Positions 1 through 9,489 of a stretch of DNA of 64,000 nt are shown in pieces. Source of the stretch: NORP294 sp047627915 (GTDB taxonomy: Bacteria; Bacteroidota; Bacteroidia; Flavobacteriales_E; Vicingaceae); assembly GCA_047627915.1 (NCBI GenBank), contig JBLHTZ010000009.1, positions 1-64,000 of the forward strand. The letters run 5' to 3'. The notes under the pieces are model-generated. The model did no database searches. It had not been told where the DNA came from and saw nothing but the letters and a program-made list of their open reading frames with translations. How positions within the stretch are numbered: the stretch's first letter is position 1; each line of letters begins with the position of its first letter. Made by a program: the position numbers and the translations under genes.

Positions 1-534
1 AGTTCTTAATCGCTCGTATTTATTGTTGCGGTATTTCCACATAAATTTAATCCCAAATGCTACGATTGCAACAGTATAGAGGGTTCCATAAACAAACCAT
101 TGGCTTGCATCGTTGCCACTTAGCATTCTGCTCAACGGGTCGAATAGTGAAATAACACCTGTGTTTTCTCCGGCAGTGTTTAAACCCAAAAGAGTAGGGA
201 AAAAATAGAGAACAATGTAAAAACCTGTCATGGCAATGCCTGCAATCCAAGCCATAAACCCTCTGCTGCTGATGCTTTTAAACCAGACGCCGTCGTTTTT
301 TATTCCTCCTTGTTTGTTGCTATAAGCTCCTTTAGAATACAAAATGATTCCTCCCGCAATAGAGCTCAAAGCAATGGTTAACCATACCCCTTTGTTGGGG
401 AAGTTTACGTTAAAAGCCGCTAATACTAAAATGAGAAGTCCGCTCATTCCAATTAGCGTAGCAATCTTCTGGGTAGTGTTAATGTCTTTTGGTGGTCCTG
501 AAACCAAGGCGATGTCTTTATCTATTTTCGTCAT
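1..534 (-). CDS. Membrane 4Fe-4S binding protein (polyferredoxin-like), N-terminal part, cut by window edge
   Basis: An open frame of 178 codons runs from an ATG at 534 off the left edge. The visible part starts with a short charged N-terminus (MTKIDKDIALVSGPPKD) and then has about four hydrophobic stretches that look like membrane helices. No cysteine cluster lies in this part; the ferredoxin-type clusters expected of the family would be beyond the edge. I recognise the N-terminus as like that of a flavobacterial membrane protein annotated as 4Fe-4S binding, which is knowledge of the family rather than something the fragment proves. The ATG lies three bases after the stop of the upstream oxidoreductase, so the two are almost certainly co-transcribed and translationally coupled. 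A joint electron-transfer role is inference. Confidence 0.6.
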   Translation of the reverse strand, partial: MTKIDKDIALVSGPPKDINTTQKIATLIGMSGLLILVLAAFNVNFPNKGVWLTIALSSIAGGIILYSKGAYSNKQGGIKNDGVWFKSISSRGFMAWIAGIAMTGFYIVLYFFPTLLGLNTAGENTGVISLFDPLSRMLSGNDASQWFVYGTLYTVAIVAFGIKFMWKYRNNKYERLRT

Positions 535-537
535 GGC

Positions 538-1827
538 TTAAACGGTTTGAGGAATTTGTGATTGAAACTGTTTTTTGATTGTTGGGAAACTATTTTCATA
601 GAACTCAGGTTCGAAGTTTGCATCTTCTAGTTGATCAATTACTTGGCTTATTTTGGTTTGATTAGCAATCCAATAATCTAACACCTTATGGCGAAGTCTT
701 ATTCCAAATACGTTGGCGGCCAAAAAGGAATGGTTGTTTTTATCGTAGACCAATTTTAAACACTTTTTACCGTCAGCATGCTCCCAATAAAGTGTTGCTT
801 CATTGTCTTTTGGTTCTGCCCAAACCCATCCGTACGTCTGATATTCAATGTCGAAAAACTTAGCAGAATTAAACCAAACACCTGGTCGGTAAGCGGTTTT
901 AGTTCCGCAAATGGTTTGTGCTACTGTTTCACCCATCATTTTCCCGGTGTACCAAACTTGCTCTAAATTTCTTCTGCCAGTTGGGTGTTGATGGAATTCG
1001 GCACAATCACCAATGGAATAGATATTCGGAACATTGGTTTCTAGAAATTCATTCACCAAAATACCTCTGTTTAAATCTAAAGACCCACCCTTTAAAAAGT
1101 CCATATTTGGGCTAACACCTGCCGTTAAACCTACAAATTGGCACTGAATTTCTTCACCCGATTTTGTTCTAATTGCTTTTACTCTGCCATTTTCATCTGG
1201 AATAATTTCCTCGAGTTCTGTTTCAAATTGTAGGTCTACGTGGTGAGATTTGATGTGACGTGAAACTAATTCTCCTTCTTCTTTTGGCAGCACAACTCCC
1301 CAAAACCGACTCTCTCGCACTAAAAAGGTGACTTTAATGCCTCTTGATAGTAACATTTCTGCCATTTCAACTCCTATCAATCCGCCACCAACAATGACAG
1401 CTCTGTCGATGGATTGCGTGTTCTTTTCCATCAGTTCCAAGTCTTGCCATGAGTATAAGCCTTGCACACCGTCCAAATCTTGGCCTTTCCAACCAAATTT
1501 ATTTGGTTTTGACCCACTAGCAATGATCAAATCATCAAAAGGCATTTCTTCACCGCTATCAAAAAGCAGTTTTTTATTGCTAGCGTCTACATTAGAAACA
1601 AAGCCCATTTTTAAGTTTATTCTATTCTTAGCCCAAAAGTGATCTTCGTAAGGTTTTACATGTTCTTGCTTCATGTGGCCCATGTATACATACATCAATG
1701 CCGTTCTAGAGAAAAAATGCTCTGTTTCAGCAGAAATTAGGGTGATTTTGTGGTCGGAAAGTTTGCGGATGTGCCTCGCTGCGGTAACGCCAGAAATTCC
1801 GTTTCCAATTATGGCAATGTGTTTCAT
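538..1827 (-). CDS. NAD(P)/FAD-dependent oxidoreductase
   Basis: A 429-residue flavoprotein of the pyridine nucleotide-disulfide oxidoreductase fold. The N-terminal FAD site is GNGISG at residues 8-13. A second Rossmann motif for NAD(P)H, GGGLIG, is near residue 147. The late FAD-binding motif IYSIGDCAE is near residue 280. No CxxxxC redox disulfide is seen, so it belongs with NADH dehydrogenase, rubredoxin or ferredoxin reductase-like members rather than with thioredoxin reductase-like enzymes. The substrate cannot be named. It is the first gene of a pair with the membrane iron-sulfur protein downstream (3-base gap), so transfer of electrons from NAD(P)H to that protein is a reasonable inference. 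Confidence 0.85.
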   Translation of the reverse strand: MKHIAIIGNGISGVTAARHIRKLSDHKITLISAETEHFFSRTALMYVYMGHMKQEHVKPYEDHFWAKNRINLKMGFVSNVDASNKKLLFDSGEEMPFDDLIIASGSKPNKFGWKGQDLDGVQGLYSWQDLELMEKNTQSIDRAVIVGGGLIGVEMAEMLLSRGIKVTFLVRESRFWGVVLPKEEGELVSRHIKSHHVDLQFETELEEIIPDENGRVKAIRTKSGEEIQCQFVGLTAGVSPNMDFLKGGSLDLNRGILVNEFLETNVPNIYSIGDCAEFHQHPTGRRNLEQVWYTGKMMGETVAQTICGTKTAYRPGVWFNSAKFFDIEYQTYGWVWAEPKDNEATLYWEHADGKKCLKLVYDKNNHSFLAANVFGIRLRHKVLDYWIANQTKISQVIDQLEDANFEPEFYENSFPTIKKQFQSQIPQTV

Positions 1828-1844
1828 AAACTAGTTTGGTGAAA

Positions 1845-1852
1845 CAAAGGTA
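1845..1852 (-). promoter_or_regulatory. Bacteroidota -7 promoter box TACCTTTG
   Basis: TACCTTTG on the minus strand fits TAnnTTTG and lies 17 bases upstream of the oxidoreductase start at 1827. No TTG -33 element is found at the usual distance, so the call rests on one box. Confidence 0.4.
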
Positions 1853-1971
1853 TATTTTCGATTAACTGTAAGATGTCTAAGGTATGACAATTAACTGCTA
1901 ATCCATCTAACCATGGGCAGAACTTTTAAATCATGTTGTGTTAATATCGCAATAATGTCTTGCAATTAAAC

Positions 1972-3858
1972 TTACATACTAAACGTAGCCGTTAATTTAA
2001 GGGCGGCATTGTCTTTAAAGTCTTCCTTTGCATAAGCTCTATATCGGTAATAGGCACCTATGCCAAACCCCAAATACATGCCTTCGTAAATGTATTTCAT
2101 GCGGTAAAGACTATTGAACTGCACACCCGACTCTAAAAAGCCTTTTTCTGGAACACTAAAATCAAAGTTGGTGTGTTTTTCTCGGTTTTGAAGGCTACCT
2201 AACCCGAATGAACTTATTAGGAGCAGCTCAGGCTTGAATTTTGGTTTGTTAAACAGTAAACTTCCAAAATTGTGTCTAAAAAAGAGGCTCATTTGTTGAT
2301 CGGCAAAAAATTCGTTAGGTGCCATTGTTTCAAAACTATTGCTCGATGCAACTCTAACATTTTCATTAAAAATTCCTTTGAAACTGTACAGTGCAGTCAG
2401 CGGTAAAGCGTTACTTACATAACCAAATTCTGCTTGTAAAGAGGTGATTACTATGTTCCTAACCGTAAATTTTTTGGCAAAGATTAGGTCAATTTTATCA
2501 TATTCAAAATCTCCATTCAATACATTGCCCAACCCTCTGGTATATTTAAAAAGCACTACCGGGCTTTTTGTTTCAAGAGGAATGGTAACTCCTAACATTT
2601 CTCCAAATTTTTCATTGAAAGAGAATCTGAAATTGACACCAACTTCTGTGTTGTTAAAGGAAGAAATAGCTCCATCGTTTGGAATAACAAATTGATAGGT
2701 TGAGTTAATGTCTCGTGTTTGCTGGTTTCCAAAAAAGGTAAAATGGAAATCTCGCAGCGCTCTGAACGAAATAGTTGCTTCCCATTTTTCTTGGGTGTCA
2801 AATTGGTCATTAATAAAATTTTGAAATTCACCCCCTGAGAACAACATTCCGTTCGGTTTGAAAAAATTAGCCCTTCCAACAGCAATTAAATCATTGGAAT
2901 AGAAAAACTTAGTTTCAAAATGGTTGCTGTTTTTTGGAGCCCATCGAATGTGGGAACCATATTTAAAAGCTTTGTCTTTAAAGCCATAACCTCCATATGC
3001 AGCTACCCGAAGAGGTCCAAACAACCCTTCTCCAGTTTCTACTCCCGCGCCCAATCTAACAGATTCGTATTGGTTAAATTTTAGAAACTTGTCTAATAAA
3101 AGATTAAACTTTCCAACTGGAACATATCCGTTGATGAGTCCTTTTGTGAAATAAACTACACGGTCTATGTTTTCTTTCTCACCAATACTATCCACAAATT
3201 GATACGTCAATAATTCCTTTTTTGTCAACGGAACTTCTCGAAGTTCTTTCCATTTATCTTCTCCTTTTAGCACAATTTCACCGTCCATTTTTAGCGCCAA
3301 GTTGCCAATTTCTTTTTCTTCAATTTTTGGCTGTAAACTAATGTTTCGCAAATAGCTCTTCCCTTTTCCCATAATGCTAAAATCCTCTTGATCTGCAGAT
3401 GCAAAAACAATATCTATATGGAGCTGAGTCGGAAACCACTGTTTGTCTTCAATTAACACGTAACGCTGTTGAACTTTTACCGGAAAGCCCGCAGCGTCGT
3501 GTTGTTGTGCAACAAAATTTTCAACTGCAAAGCCATTGGTGTTGACGGTCATTATACCTTGCAGTGCTTTAAAATTCTTGTTTTTTTGCGGGCGAAAAGA
3601 GATAATAAAACTGGTATCTGTTTCGTGAAATATAGTATCTTCTAAAACAAATAAGTATTTGCCTGTGCTTCCTTTACTTATCGGACTTAAATAATTAATT
3701 CCATAAATCATGATGTAATCTTGATACAAGGAAAAGGATTGTAATTGGGTAGCAAGCAGACTGAAAAAGAGAGTCTTTAACCCTGAGATGCGCGATTCTG
3801 TTACCACTTCGTACGACTTAGTTGGCGGGTAGTGGTTTCGTTGAGAAACCGACTCCAT
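1972..3858 (-). pseudogene. DUF5686 family outer-membrane protein, C-terminal fragment (frameshifted)
   Basis: This 628-codon frame encodes the bulk of a DUF5686 protein: a periplasmic or surface region followed by a C-terminal beta-barrel with alternating aromatic strands ending in ...LTATFSM. Its first ATG sits inside a conserved family segment, and the codons just upstream in the same frame read GGFI, matching the family; it is therefore not a natural start. The N-terminal signal peptide and carboxypeptidase-regulatory-like domain lie in the adjacent fragment 3858-4400, in another frame. The two fragments add up to about 810 residues, the usual size of the family. Adding one base in the AAGG at about 3871-3874 would rejoin them. 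If translated alone from 3858 this part would lack a signal peptide and could not reach the outer membrane. Confidence 0.75.
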
Positions 3859-4400
3859 TATAAACCCACCTTAGAGTCTGGAAAGCTATCCACGTTTTCT
3901 TGTTGAACACTTCGTATGGTAATAGAGTCTAACTTACTTCTGGAGTTGGTATCCATGGGACTCGTAAATACCATTTTATTGTAGGATTCGTAGTAGAAAT
4001 AAGAGGAAAGCTCCGGGTTGTTAAGATCTCTATTTTCAATGGCTTTGTTGATGATTCGATGAGCAGGATTTTCTCCCGGCAAAACTTCAACTTCCTCAAT
4101 CTTATAGCTGCCCCTCTTTAAATAAATGAGATAGTTTTGTGCCTTTAACTTCTCAAGACTAATGTATTTGTTCTCATAGCCTATGGCGCTGAAACGAAAT
4201 TGTTTGACTCGAAAGTTTTTACTGAATTCATAAAAGCCGTCAATATCTGTTGCAATACCAGTTTTACTATCTTTAAATAATATTGTTGCGAAAGCAATTC
4301 CTTCTTTTGTTTCGCTATCAATTACTTGTCCCTCGGTATTTGCCTGAGCATTCGCGACAAGCAAAATGAATGACAAAAATAAGATGAGGTAGTTTTTCAT
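3858..4400 (-). pseudogene. DUF5686 family protein, N-terminal fragment with signal peptide and CarboxypepD_reg-like domain
   Basis: The chosen start is the ATG at 4400, which gives a clean signal peptide (MKNYLILFLSFILLVANAQ). A longer start at 4448 is unlikely because it would lie at the -33 element of a good promoter (4420-4448). After the signal comes a carboxypeptidase-like regulatory domain (GQVIDSETKEGIAFATI, then a DIDGFYEFS strand), common at the N-terminus of Bacteroidota outer-membrane proteins. The frame ends at TAA 3860-3858, overlapping the ATG of the next fragment as TAATG. Family comparison says the protein should continue into that frame, so this is one broken gene and not a two-gene operon. 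A sequencing error is possible. Confidence 0.75.
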
Positions 4401-4419
4401 GATCTTTTGCGCTAGGAAA

Positions 4420-4448
4420 CAAAAATAATGCCTCGATTTAATATTCAA
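4420..4448 (-). promoter_or_regulatory. Promoter of the DUF5686 gene (TTG, 18 bp, TATTTTTG)
   Basis: On the minus strand TTG at 4448-4446 is followed after 18 bases by TATTTTTG at 4427-4420. This fits the Bacteroidota TTG-N17-23-TAnnTTTG promoter. Transcription would start near 4413, just ahead of the ATG at 4400, which supports that start. Confidence 0.55.
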
Positions 4449-4513
4449 TTATTCGTTTACAAGAACGGCAATTGAATTTAAACCTTTATCCTTTTCGGCA
4501 AACTCAGAACCAT

Positions 4514-4521
4514 TACTTTTG
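4514..4521 (+). promoter_or_regulatory. -7 promoter box TACTTTTG of the radical SAM gene
   Basis: TACTTTTG matches TAnnTTTG exactly and lies 34 bases upstream of the ATG at 4556. It favours that ATG over the longer reading from 4472. No clear -33 TTG is seen. Confidence 0.45.
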
Positions 4522-4555
4522 TCAGGTGAAAATTTACTTCAACGACAGTTTGCAA

Positions 4556-5548
4556 ATGATGAAAAAAGCTTCTTTTAGAAGGTTTGCGAACGCGCTAAAG
4601 GTTTACGGAAGTTATTATCGATCCAAATGGAGTGGCAAACCAAATCAGAAGGGTTTTCCCATGGCAATTGCCATAGAACCTACTACAGCTTGTAATTTAG
4701 GTTGCCCTGAATGTCCAAGTGGGCTAAAACAATTTACCCGACCAACTGGAAACTTGAAAGAAGGTTTTTACAAAAAAGTAATTGATCAGGTTTGGAGAGA
4801 AACATTTTACCTGACCTTTTATTTTCAAGGGGAACCATACATTAACCCTAAGTTTTTGGACATGGTGAAGTACGGTTCCGATCGGAAAATGTACACCACA
4901 ACTTCAACAAATGCTCATTTTTTAACTCCTGAAAATGCAGTAAAAACAGTAGAATCAGGGTTAAGTCGATTAATTATTTCTATTGATGGAACGACACAAG
5001 AAACGTATGAAAACTATCGAATAGGAGGAACACTTTCAAAGGTGTTGGAAGGGACAAAGAATATTGTGAAAGCAAAAAAAGAGGCAAAGTCATCAACGCC
5101 TCATATTATTTTTCAATTCTTGGTGGTTAAACCCAATGAACACCAAATTGATGAAGTGTTTGAGTTGGCTAAAGAATACGGAGTAGATGAGGTGAAGTTA
5201 AAAACAGCACAAGTATACGAGTATGAAAATGGGAATGAATTGATTCCTGAAAACGACAAATATTCTCGCTACAGAAAGTTGGATAACGGCAAGTATCAGA
5301 TTAAAAACTCCTTAGAAAATAACTGTTGGAAGCTGTGGCACTCGTGCGTAATTACTTGGGACGGGAAAGTTATTCCTTGTTGTTTTGACAAAGATGCCAA
5401 TCACCGCTTGGGGGAACTTGAAAAGGATGATTTTAAGAAAATTTGGTTCAGCGAAAGTTACAATGGCTTTAGGAAACAACTCTTTAAAGGCCGCGAGAAT
5501 ATAGATATCTGTAAAAACTGTTCTGAAGGGACTAAAGTTTGGGCTTAA
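4556..5548 (+). CDS. Radical SAM/SPASM domain protein
   Basis: The 330-residue protein (start at ATG 4556) carries the radical SAM cluster motif CNLGCPEC, with cysteines at about residues 46, 50 and 53 in CxxxCxxC spacing. A second cysteine set in the last quarter (CWKLWHSC, then CC, then CKNC) is typical of a SPASM domain that binds auxiliary iron-sulfur clusters. Such enzymes often modify peptides or other large substrates, but no precursor peptide gene or partner enzyme is visible beside it. The gene stands alone, divergent from the DUF5686 gene. The substrate is unknown. Confidence 0.85.
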   Translation: MMKKASFRRFANALKVYGSYYRSKWSGKPNQKGFPMAIAIEPTTACNLGCPECPSGLKQFTRPTGNLKEGFYKKVIDQVWRETFYLTFYFQGEPYINPKFLDMVKYGSDRKMYTTTSTNAHFLTPENAVKTVESGLSRLIISIDGTTQETYENYRIGGTLSKVLEGTKNIVKAKKEAKSSTPHIIFQFLVVKPNEHQIDEVFELAKEYGVDEVKLKTAQVYEYENGNELIPENDKYSRYRKLDNGKYQIKNSLENNCWKLWHSCVITWDGKVIPCCFDKDANHRLGELEKDDFKKIWFSESYNGFRKQLFKGRENIDICKNCSEGTKVWA

Positions 5549-5628
5549 TTTGTTTTAAACTTCGAGATCATTCAAATTAACTTATCGCGTGTTTCGAGGG
5601 ACGACGAATGTATTAAAGCACAAACAAT

Positions 5629-5653
5629 AAAAAGCCTCTTAATAAGTAAGGGG
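5629..5653 (-). terminator. Possible terminator of nadE
   Basis: Just after the nadE stop, on the minus strand, CCCCTTA pairs with TAAGAGG (one C-A mismatch, 5-base loop) and is followed by CTTTTTATT. The stem is short, so confidence is low. Confidence 0.35.
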
Positions 5654-5659
5654 TCACAC

Positions 5660-7288
5660 TTAGCTCAAATACCTTCCGACTATTGGCATTCTCCTTCCCA
5701 TTCCAAATGCTTTTGAAGAAACTCTTAGAATTGGTGGTGTTTGGTGGCGTTTGTATTCGTTCATGTTCACCAACTTTAATATGCGTTTAACAAGTTTTTC
5801 ATCAAACCCCTTCTCAATTAAATTTGCAGGACTCTGGCGGTTTTCAATGTATTCGAAAAGAATAGTATCTAAGATCTCATAATCTGGTAAGGAGTCAGAA
5901 TCAAACTGATCCGGTCTTAATTCGGCAGAAGGAGGTTTGGTAATAATATTATCAGGAATAATTTCAGCATCTCGGTTGATAAAATGGCATAAGTCAAAAA
6001 CTTCAGTTTTATAAACATCCCCAATCACGGAAAGGCCGCCGGCCATATCACCGTACAAGGTTCCATAACCTACTGCCAATTCACTTTTATTCGAAGTATT
6101 GAGTAGAATTGACCCAAACTTATTGCTTTGAGCCATTAATAACGTTCCTCGTATTCGAGACTGTATGTTCTCTTCAGCAATGCCAAATGTTGTTCCTTCG
6201 AATAAGTTTGTTAGCTGCTTATCAAATGATTGGTAAATATTTTCAATCTCAATGATGTGGTAGTTGCAACCTAGATTTTTACACAATTCTAACGAATCAG
6301 AAATGCTGTGTTCTGAAGAAAACTGAGAAGGCATTAGAATGGGGCATACATTTTCCTTGCCCAATGCTTTTACAGCAAGCGCAAGCGTTAATGCAGAGTC
6401 AATACCGCCACTTAAGCCTAGTGTTGCAGTTTTGAAGTTTAATTTTTTGAAATAATCTTTAATTCCTAACACAAGCGCAGCTTCAATTTTTTCGTATTTC
6501 GAAGGAATAGAAGTCTCCTTTTGCTTGCTTAATGCTTGAGTGTCAAATATGGAAAAATACTCTTCAAAGAATGGAAGTTGAGAAATTAATTCTCCATTTT
6601 GATTATAGACACAAGAGCCACCATCAAAAATTAACTCAGTTTGTGCACCAACATGGTTTACGTAAAAAACAGGTAAGTTGTATTTTTTTGTGTTCCATTT
6701 TAATACCTCATCTCTGTTGTTGGTTTGACTCACCGCAAATGGCGAGGCGGCAATATTGATCATAAAATCGGGTGATTCTAAACTCAACTTTTCCATTGGA
6801 GAGTTAGGGTAGAGCTCTTTTCCATCAATGTTCCACAAGTCTTCACAAATAGTTAAAGCAAATTTTTCGCCTAAATATTCGATGCATTGCACCTCTTCTG
6901 CTGGTTCAAAATAGCGGTACTCATCAAAGACATCATACGTGGGAAGCAACTGTTTATAGTGCGTAGAAATAACTTTACCTTCAGCTAAGAAAAAGGCAGT
7001 GTTGTATAGTTTTTTCCCACTATTCAAGGCATTCCAAGAGGGGCCCCCAACTATTGCTGCAATGCCAACACATTTGGAGGCGATTCGATTTACTGCGTTG
7101 AGGCAAAGGTTAATAAAGTTCTCGAACTCTAAAAAGTCTCTTGGTGGATAGCCGCAAACTGCTAGTTCAGAAAATACAACTAAGTCAACATTTTCAGCTT
7201 TTGCTTTTTGAAGATTAGTTAAAATCTTTGCTTCGTTGGCTTCAAAATTTCCAATGTGGTAATTGAGCTGAGCTAGCGCTATTTTCAT
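5660..7288 (-). CDS. nadE: Glutamine-dependent NAD+ synthetase
   Basis: NadE makes NAD+ from nicotinic acid adenine dinucleotide and ATP, using ammonia released from glutamine. The 542-residue protein has an N-terminal nitrilase-type glutaminase domain with the catalytic triad visible as E41 (FSELAVCGYPP), K112 (HYKQLLP) and C148 (ICEDLWN). The C-terminal synthetase domain has the P-loop pyrophosphatase motif SGGIDS at 293-298. Length is normal for the two-domain form. It follows a beta-barrel gene with a 12-base gap and is divergent from gldB-gldC. From memory, nadE is also found beside gldBC in Flavobacterium, so this neighbourhood looks conserved. Confidence 0.97.
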   Translation of the reverse strand: MKIALAQLNYHIGNFEANEAKILTNLQKAKAENVDLVVFSELAVCGYPPRDFLEFENFINLCLNAVNRIASKCVGIAAIVGGPSWNALNSGKKLYNTAFFLAEGKVISTHYKQLLPTYDVFDEYRYFEPAEEVQCIEYLGEKFALTICEDLWNIDGKELYPNSPMEKLSLESPDFMINIAASPFAVSQTNNRDEVLKWNTKKYNLPVFYVNHVGAQTELIFDGGSCVYNQNGELISQLPFFEEYFSIFDTQALSKQKETSIPSKYEKIEAALVLGIKDYFKKLNFKTATLGLSGGIDSALTLALAVKALGKENVCPILMPSQFSSEHSISDSLELCKNLGCNYHIIEIENIYQSFDKQLTNLFEGTTFGIAEENIQSRIRGTLLMAQSNKFGSILLNTSNKSELAVGYGTLYGDMAGGLSVIGDVYKTEVFDLCHFINRDAEIIPDNIITKPPSAELRPDQFDSDSLPDYEILDTILFEYIENRQSPANLIEKGFDEKLVKRILKLVNMNEYKRHQTPPILRVSSKAFGMGRRMPIVGRYLS

Positions 7289-7300
7289 GTGAAGAGATGC

Positions 7301-8068
7301 TTAGAAAAGTAGACCAATGTTTAAAACAATCATGTTGTTAATTGATTTGGCACTTTTAGATCTACCTGGTTCAGGCTCTCCAGCTGCAGGGACCTCAACA
7401 TTTCCTGCGCCGTTTGCAGAATAAACATCCTTACTGAAAATATTGGTAAACCCATTATTAAAGGTAACTCCGGCGACTAAAGAAGTACTTCCAGATAGAT
7501 TGTATTCGACTCCAGCACCAATAATTAATGCTGCTCTGAATAAGTTGATTTCGTCGTTGTAGTCTACTTCTTCGTTAGAAATTGGTTGGCTAGAGTTTCC
7601 ATTTGCAGGCACATAGGTGAATTTCTCATCTGCCAATGCTCTATAATTTGCAGCCAATCCAAGACCAACTTGTGCGTAGTACTTCATGTAGCCTACTTCG
7701 TTGGTTCTTAATTTTAAGGTTAATGGTACCTCTATGTAATTTAAACGTACATCTGCAACAGTAGACCCGTAACCGTTTTCTAAGTCCCCTTGTGTATTGG
7801 TAACTTCCTGCACGTCCGGTTTAATTGCAGTGAACCCTGTATTCACAAGTTGAATACCTGTAGAAAAAATGTAGTTGTCAGAAATGTTAAAGTCCCCAAT
7901 AACACCAAAAGTATAGCCTATCTTAGCACCATCGGCTTCAATATTATCACCGACTGGTTTCAACCAGCCAATGCTTGGAGAAAACTGCAATCCTAGTTGA
8001 AAGTCTTTTTGTGCGAAACTTCCAATTACAAGTGCTAAAAGGACGGCGAGCAACGTAGTCTTTTTCAT
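7301..8068 (-). CDS. Outer-membrane beta-barrel protein (PorT-like/porin family fold)
   Basis: The start is placed at ATG 8068, giving a signal peptide (MKKTTLLAVLLALVIGSFAQ) on a 255-residue protein. The mature part alternates short polar turns with hydrophobic strands and ends in an aromatic residue (IVLNIGLLF), as expected for an eight- to ten-stranded outer-membrane barrel of the OMP_b-brl_2/PorT-like class. The first listed ATG at 8113 would add 15 residues ahead of the signal peptide and is not favoured. It heads a two-gene unit with nadE. A specific role such as PorT of the type IX secretion system cannot be assigned from the sequence. Confidence 0.7.
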   Translation of the reverse strand: MKKTTLLAVLLALVIGSFAQKDFQLGLQFSPSIGWLKPVGDNIEADGAKIGYTFGVIGDFNISDNYIFSTGIQLVNTGFTAIKPDVQEVTNTQGDLENGYGSTVADVRLNYIEVPLTLKLRTNEVGYMKYYAQVGLGLAANYRALADEKFTYVPANGNSSQPISNEEVDYNDEINLFRAALIIGAGVEYNLSGSTSLVAGVTFNNGFTNIFSKDVYSANGAGNVEVPAAGEPEPGRSKSAKSINNMIVLNIGLLF

Positions 8069-8091
8069 AATTTTGTTTGTATTATTTATTA

Positions 8092-8099
8092 CAAAGCTA
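8092..8099 (-). promoter_or_regulatory. -7 promoter box TAGCTTTG
   Basis: TAGCTTTG on the minus strand lies 23 bases upstream of the beta-barrel start at 8068, in the short interval shared with divergent gldB. It is an exact TAnnTTTG match; no -33 TTG sits at the usual distance. Confidence 0.4.
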
Positions 8100-8113
8100 A
8101 GTTGTTTTTTCAA

Positions 8114-9136
8114 ATGAAGTTAAAAACCGTTATTTCAATTTATTTACTCAGCACTCTCGCCTTGTCTTCATGCGATTCAAATAGGTTTGAAGTAGCAATT
8201 GAAAAAATTACGATAGGTCAGGATTATCGTAGGTTTGACCTAGATGTGATGGATGTTAAAAAGGACGGAGCGAGCCAAGAGGAATGGGGCTTGTTGAATG
8301 AAAAATATTCTAACTTTTTTCCGCTATATGTAGAAGGGATTATGGGTTTTGGCAGAATGAATGACCCGTTAATTATAAATATTTTTAATCAGTACTTGAA
8401 CAACAAAGACATTGTAGAGGTGTTAGATCAGGTAAAAGAAATGTATCCCGAGGGTTCTTTGAAGCCTGAATTTGCAGATTTGGAGGATGCTTTTAAACGA
8501 TACCATTATTATTTTCCTGAAAGAATTGTTCCCGATGTGGTAACCATGACAGCTGCGTTTAACTATGCAACTGCAGCAGACGATCAAGTTTTGGCGATTG
8601 GCCTTGATATGTATTTGGGTGGCAACTTTGAAATTTACCCTAAGATTGGGATTCCAAAATATAAGTTTCAAAACTTTGATCGCTTATACATAGTTCCTGA
8701 TGCTATGAAAGCGTGGTTGCTTACTGAATTTGAAACTGCAGGAGGTCAAGACTTTTTAGAGCAAATGGTCTATTATGGTAAGGTTGCCTATTTATTGGAA
8801 GCGTTTTTACCCAACCAGGAAAAACATTTGTTTTTTAACTATTCGCCAGAAGATTTGGCCTGGTGTGAAGACAATGAAGGTTCAATTTGGTTTCATTTCA
8901 TTGACTTGGAATTGCTTTTTTCTACAGAAAACCATCAAATAAGGAAATACATGGGCGATGCGCCATTTGTTGCAGGCTTTCCTCAAGGTTCTCCCGGTAG
9001 AGTAGGTCAATGGGTAGGATACCAATTGGTTAAATCTTTTATGGAAAATAACCAAGATGTTGGCTTGGAAGAGTTAATGGAAATTCAAGACGCCAATAGA
9101 ATATTAAGAATGTCGAATTATAAACCACAACGATAA
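8114..9136 (+). CDS. gldB: Gliding motility lipoprotein GldB
   Basis: The chosen ATG at 8114 gives a lipoprotein signal with the lipobox LSSC and the lipidated cysteine at residue 20; the alternative at 8102 only adds four residues. The 340-residue protein matches the GldB family in length and in its conserved segments (YVEGIMGFGR, DMYLGGNFEIYP, WCEDNEGSIWFHFI). GldB is one of the core Gld proteins required for gliding and type IX secretion in Flavobacterium johnsoniae; it sits in the cell envelope and its biochemical role is unsettled. Its stop overlaps the gldC start (TAATG), so the pair is translationally coupled. Confidence 0.93.
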   Translation: MKLKTVISIYLLSTLALSSCDSNRFEVAIEKITIGQDYRRFDLDVMDVKKDGASQEEWGLLNEKYSNFFPLYVEGIMGFGRMNDPLIINIFNQYLNNKDIVEVLDQVKEMYPEGSLKPEFADLEDAFKRYHYYFPERIVPDVVTMTAAFNYATAADDQVLAIGLDMYLGGNFEIYPKIGIPKYKFQNFDRLYIVPDAMKAWLLTEFETAGGQDFLEQMVYYGKVAYLLEAFLPNQEKHLFFNYSPEDLAWCEDNEGSIWFHFIDLELLFSTENHQIRKYMGDAPFVAGFPQGSPGRVGQWVGYQLVKSFMENNQDVGLEELMEIQDANRILRMSNYKPQR

Positions 9137-9468
9137 TGTCAAGAGAATCAGAAATTAATTTCAAGATAAAATTAGATGAAAACCAAGTTCCGGAATCCAT
9201 CGAGTGGACAGCAGAAGGCTCTGAAAAGGAGAAATTAAACCTTAGTAAAGCCATTAATTTGGCAATTTGGGACGAAGAAGAAAACAATACGCTGCGTATT
9301 GACTTGTGGACCAAAGGAATGATGGTTGATGAGATGAAAAAATTCGCTGCGCAAAACATCATTACCATGGCAGATTCTTTTGAGCGATCTACGGGAGAGA
9401 AAGACATTGCAGAGGAGATTCGGGAGTTTGGAAAGAAGATTGCGGTAAAAATGGGTGTTCTGAAATAA
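9136..9468 (+). CDS. gldC: Gliding motility protein GldC
   Basis: A 110-residue soluble protein without a signal peptide that matches GldC (IDLWTKGMMVDEMKKF and a C-terminal helix rich in E and K). In Flavobacterium, gldC follows gldB and its loss impairs but does not abolish gliding. Here it overlaps gldB by one base through TAATG. It likely acts in the cytoplasm or periplasm in support of GldB; that is family knowledge and the sequence itself only shows a small charged domain. Confidence 0.93.
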   Translation: MSRESEINFKIKLDENQVPESIEWTAEGSEKEKLNLSKAINLAIWDEEENNTLRIDLWTKGMMVDEMKKFAAQNIITMADSFERSTGEKDIAEEIREFGKKIAVKMGVLK

Positions 9469-9489
9469 ATCATACTTGTATATGATGCG

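Noticed and set aside
344..541. Plus-strand frame over the left-edge gene
   Set aside because: It is antisense to a continuous minus-strand membrane protein frame coupled to the oxidoreductase gene.
3858..3885. Programmed ribosomal frameshift in the DUF5686 gene
   Set aside because: The junction TCTAAGGTGGG has no X XXY YYZ slippery heptamer and the family is encoded in one frame.
4472..4555. Longer N-terminus of the radical SAM protein
   Set aside because: A -7 promoter box at 4514-4521 lies within it, and the ATG at 4556 gives the usual start.
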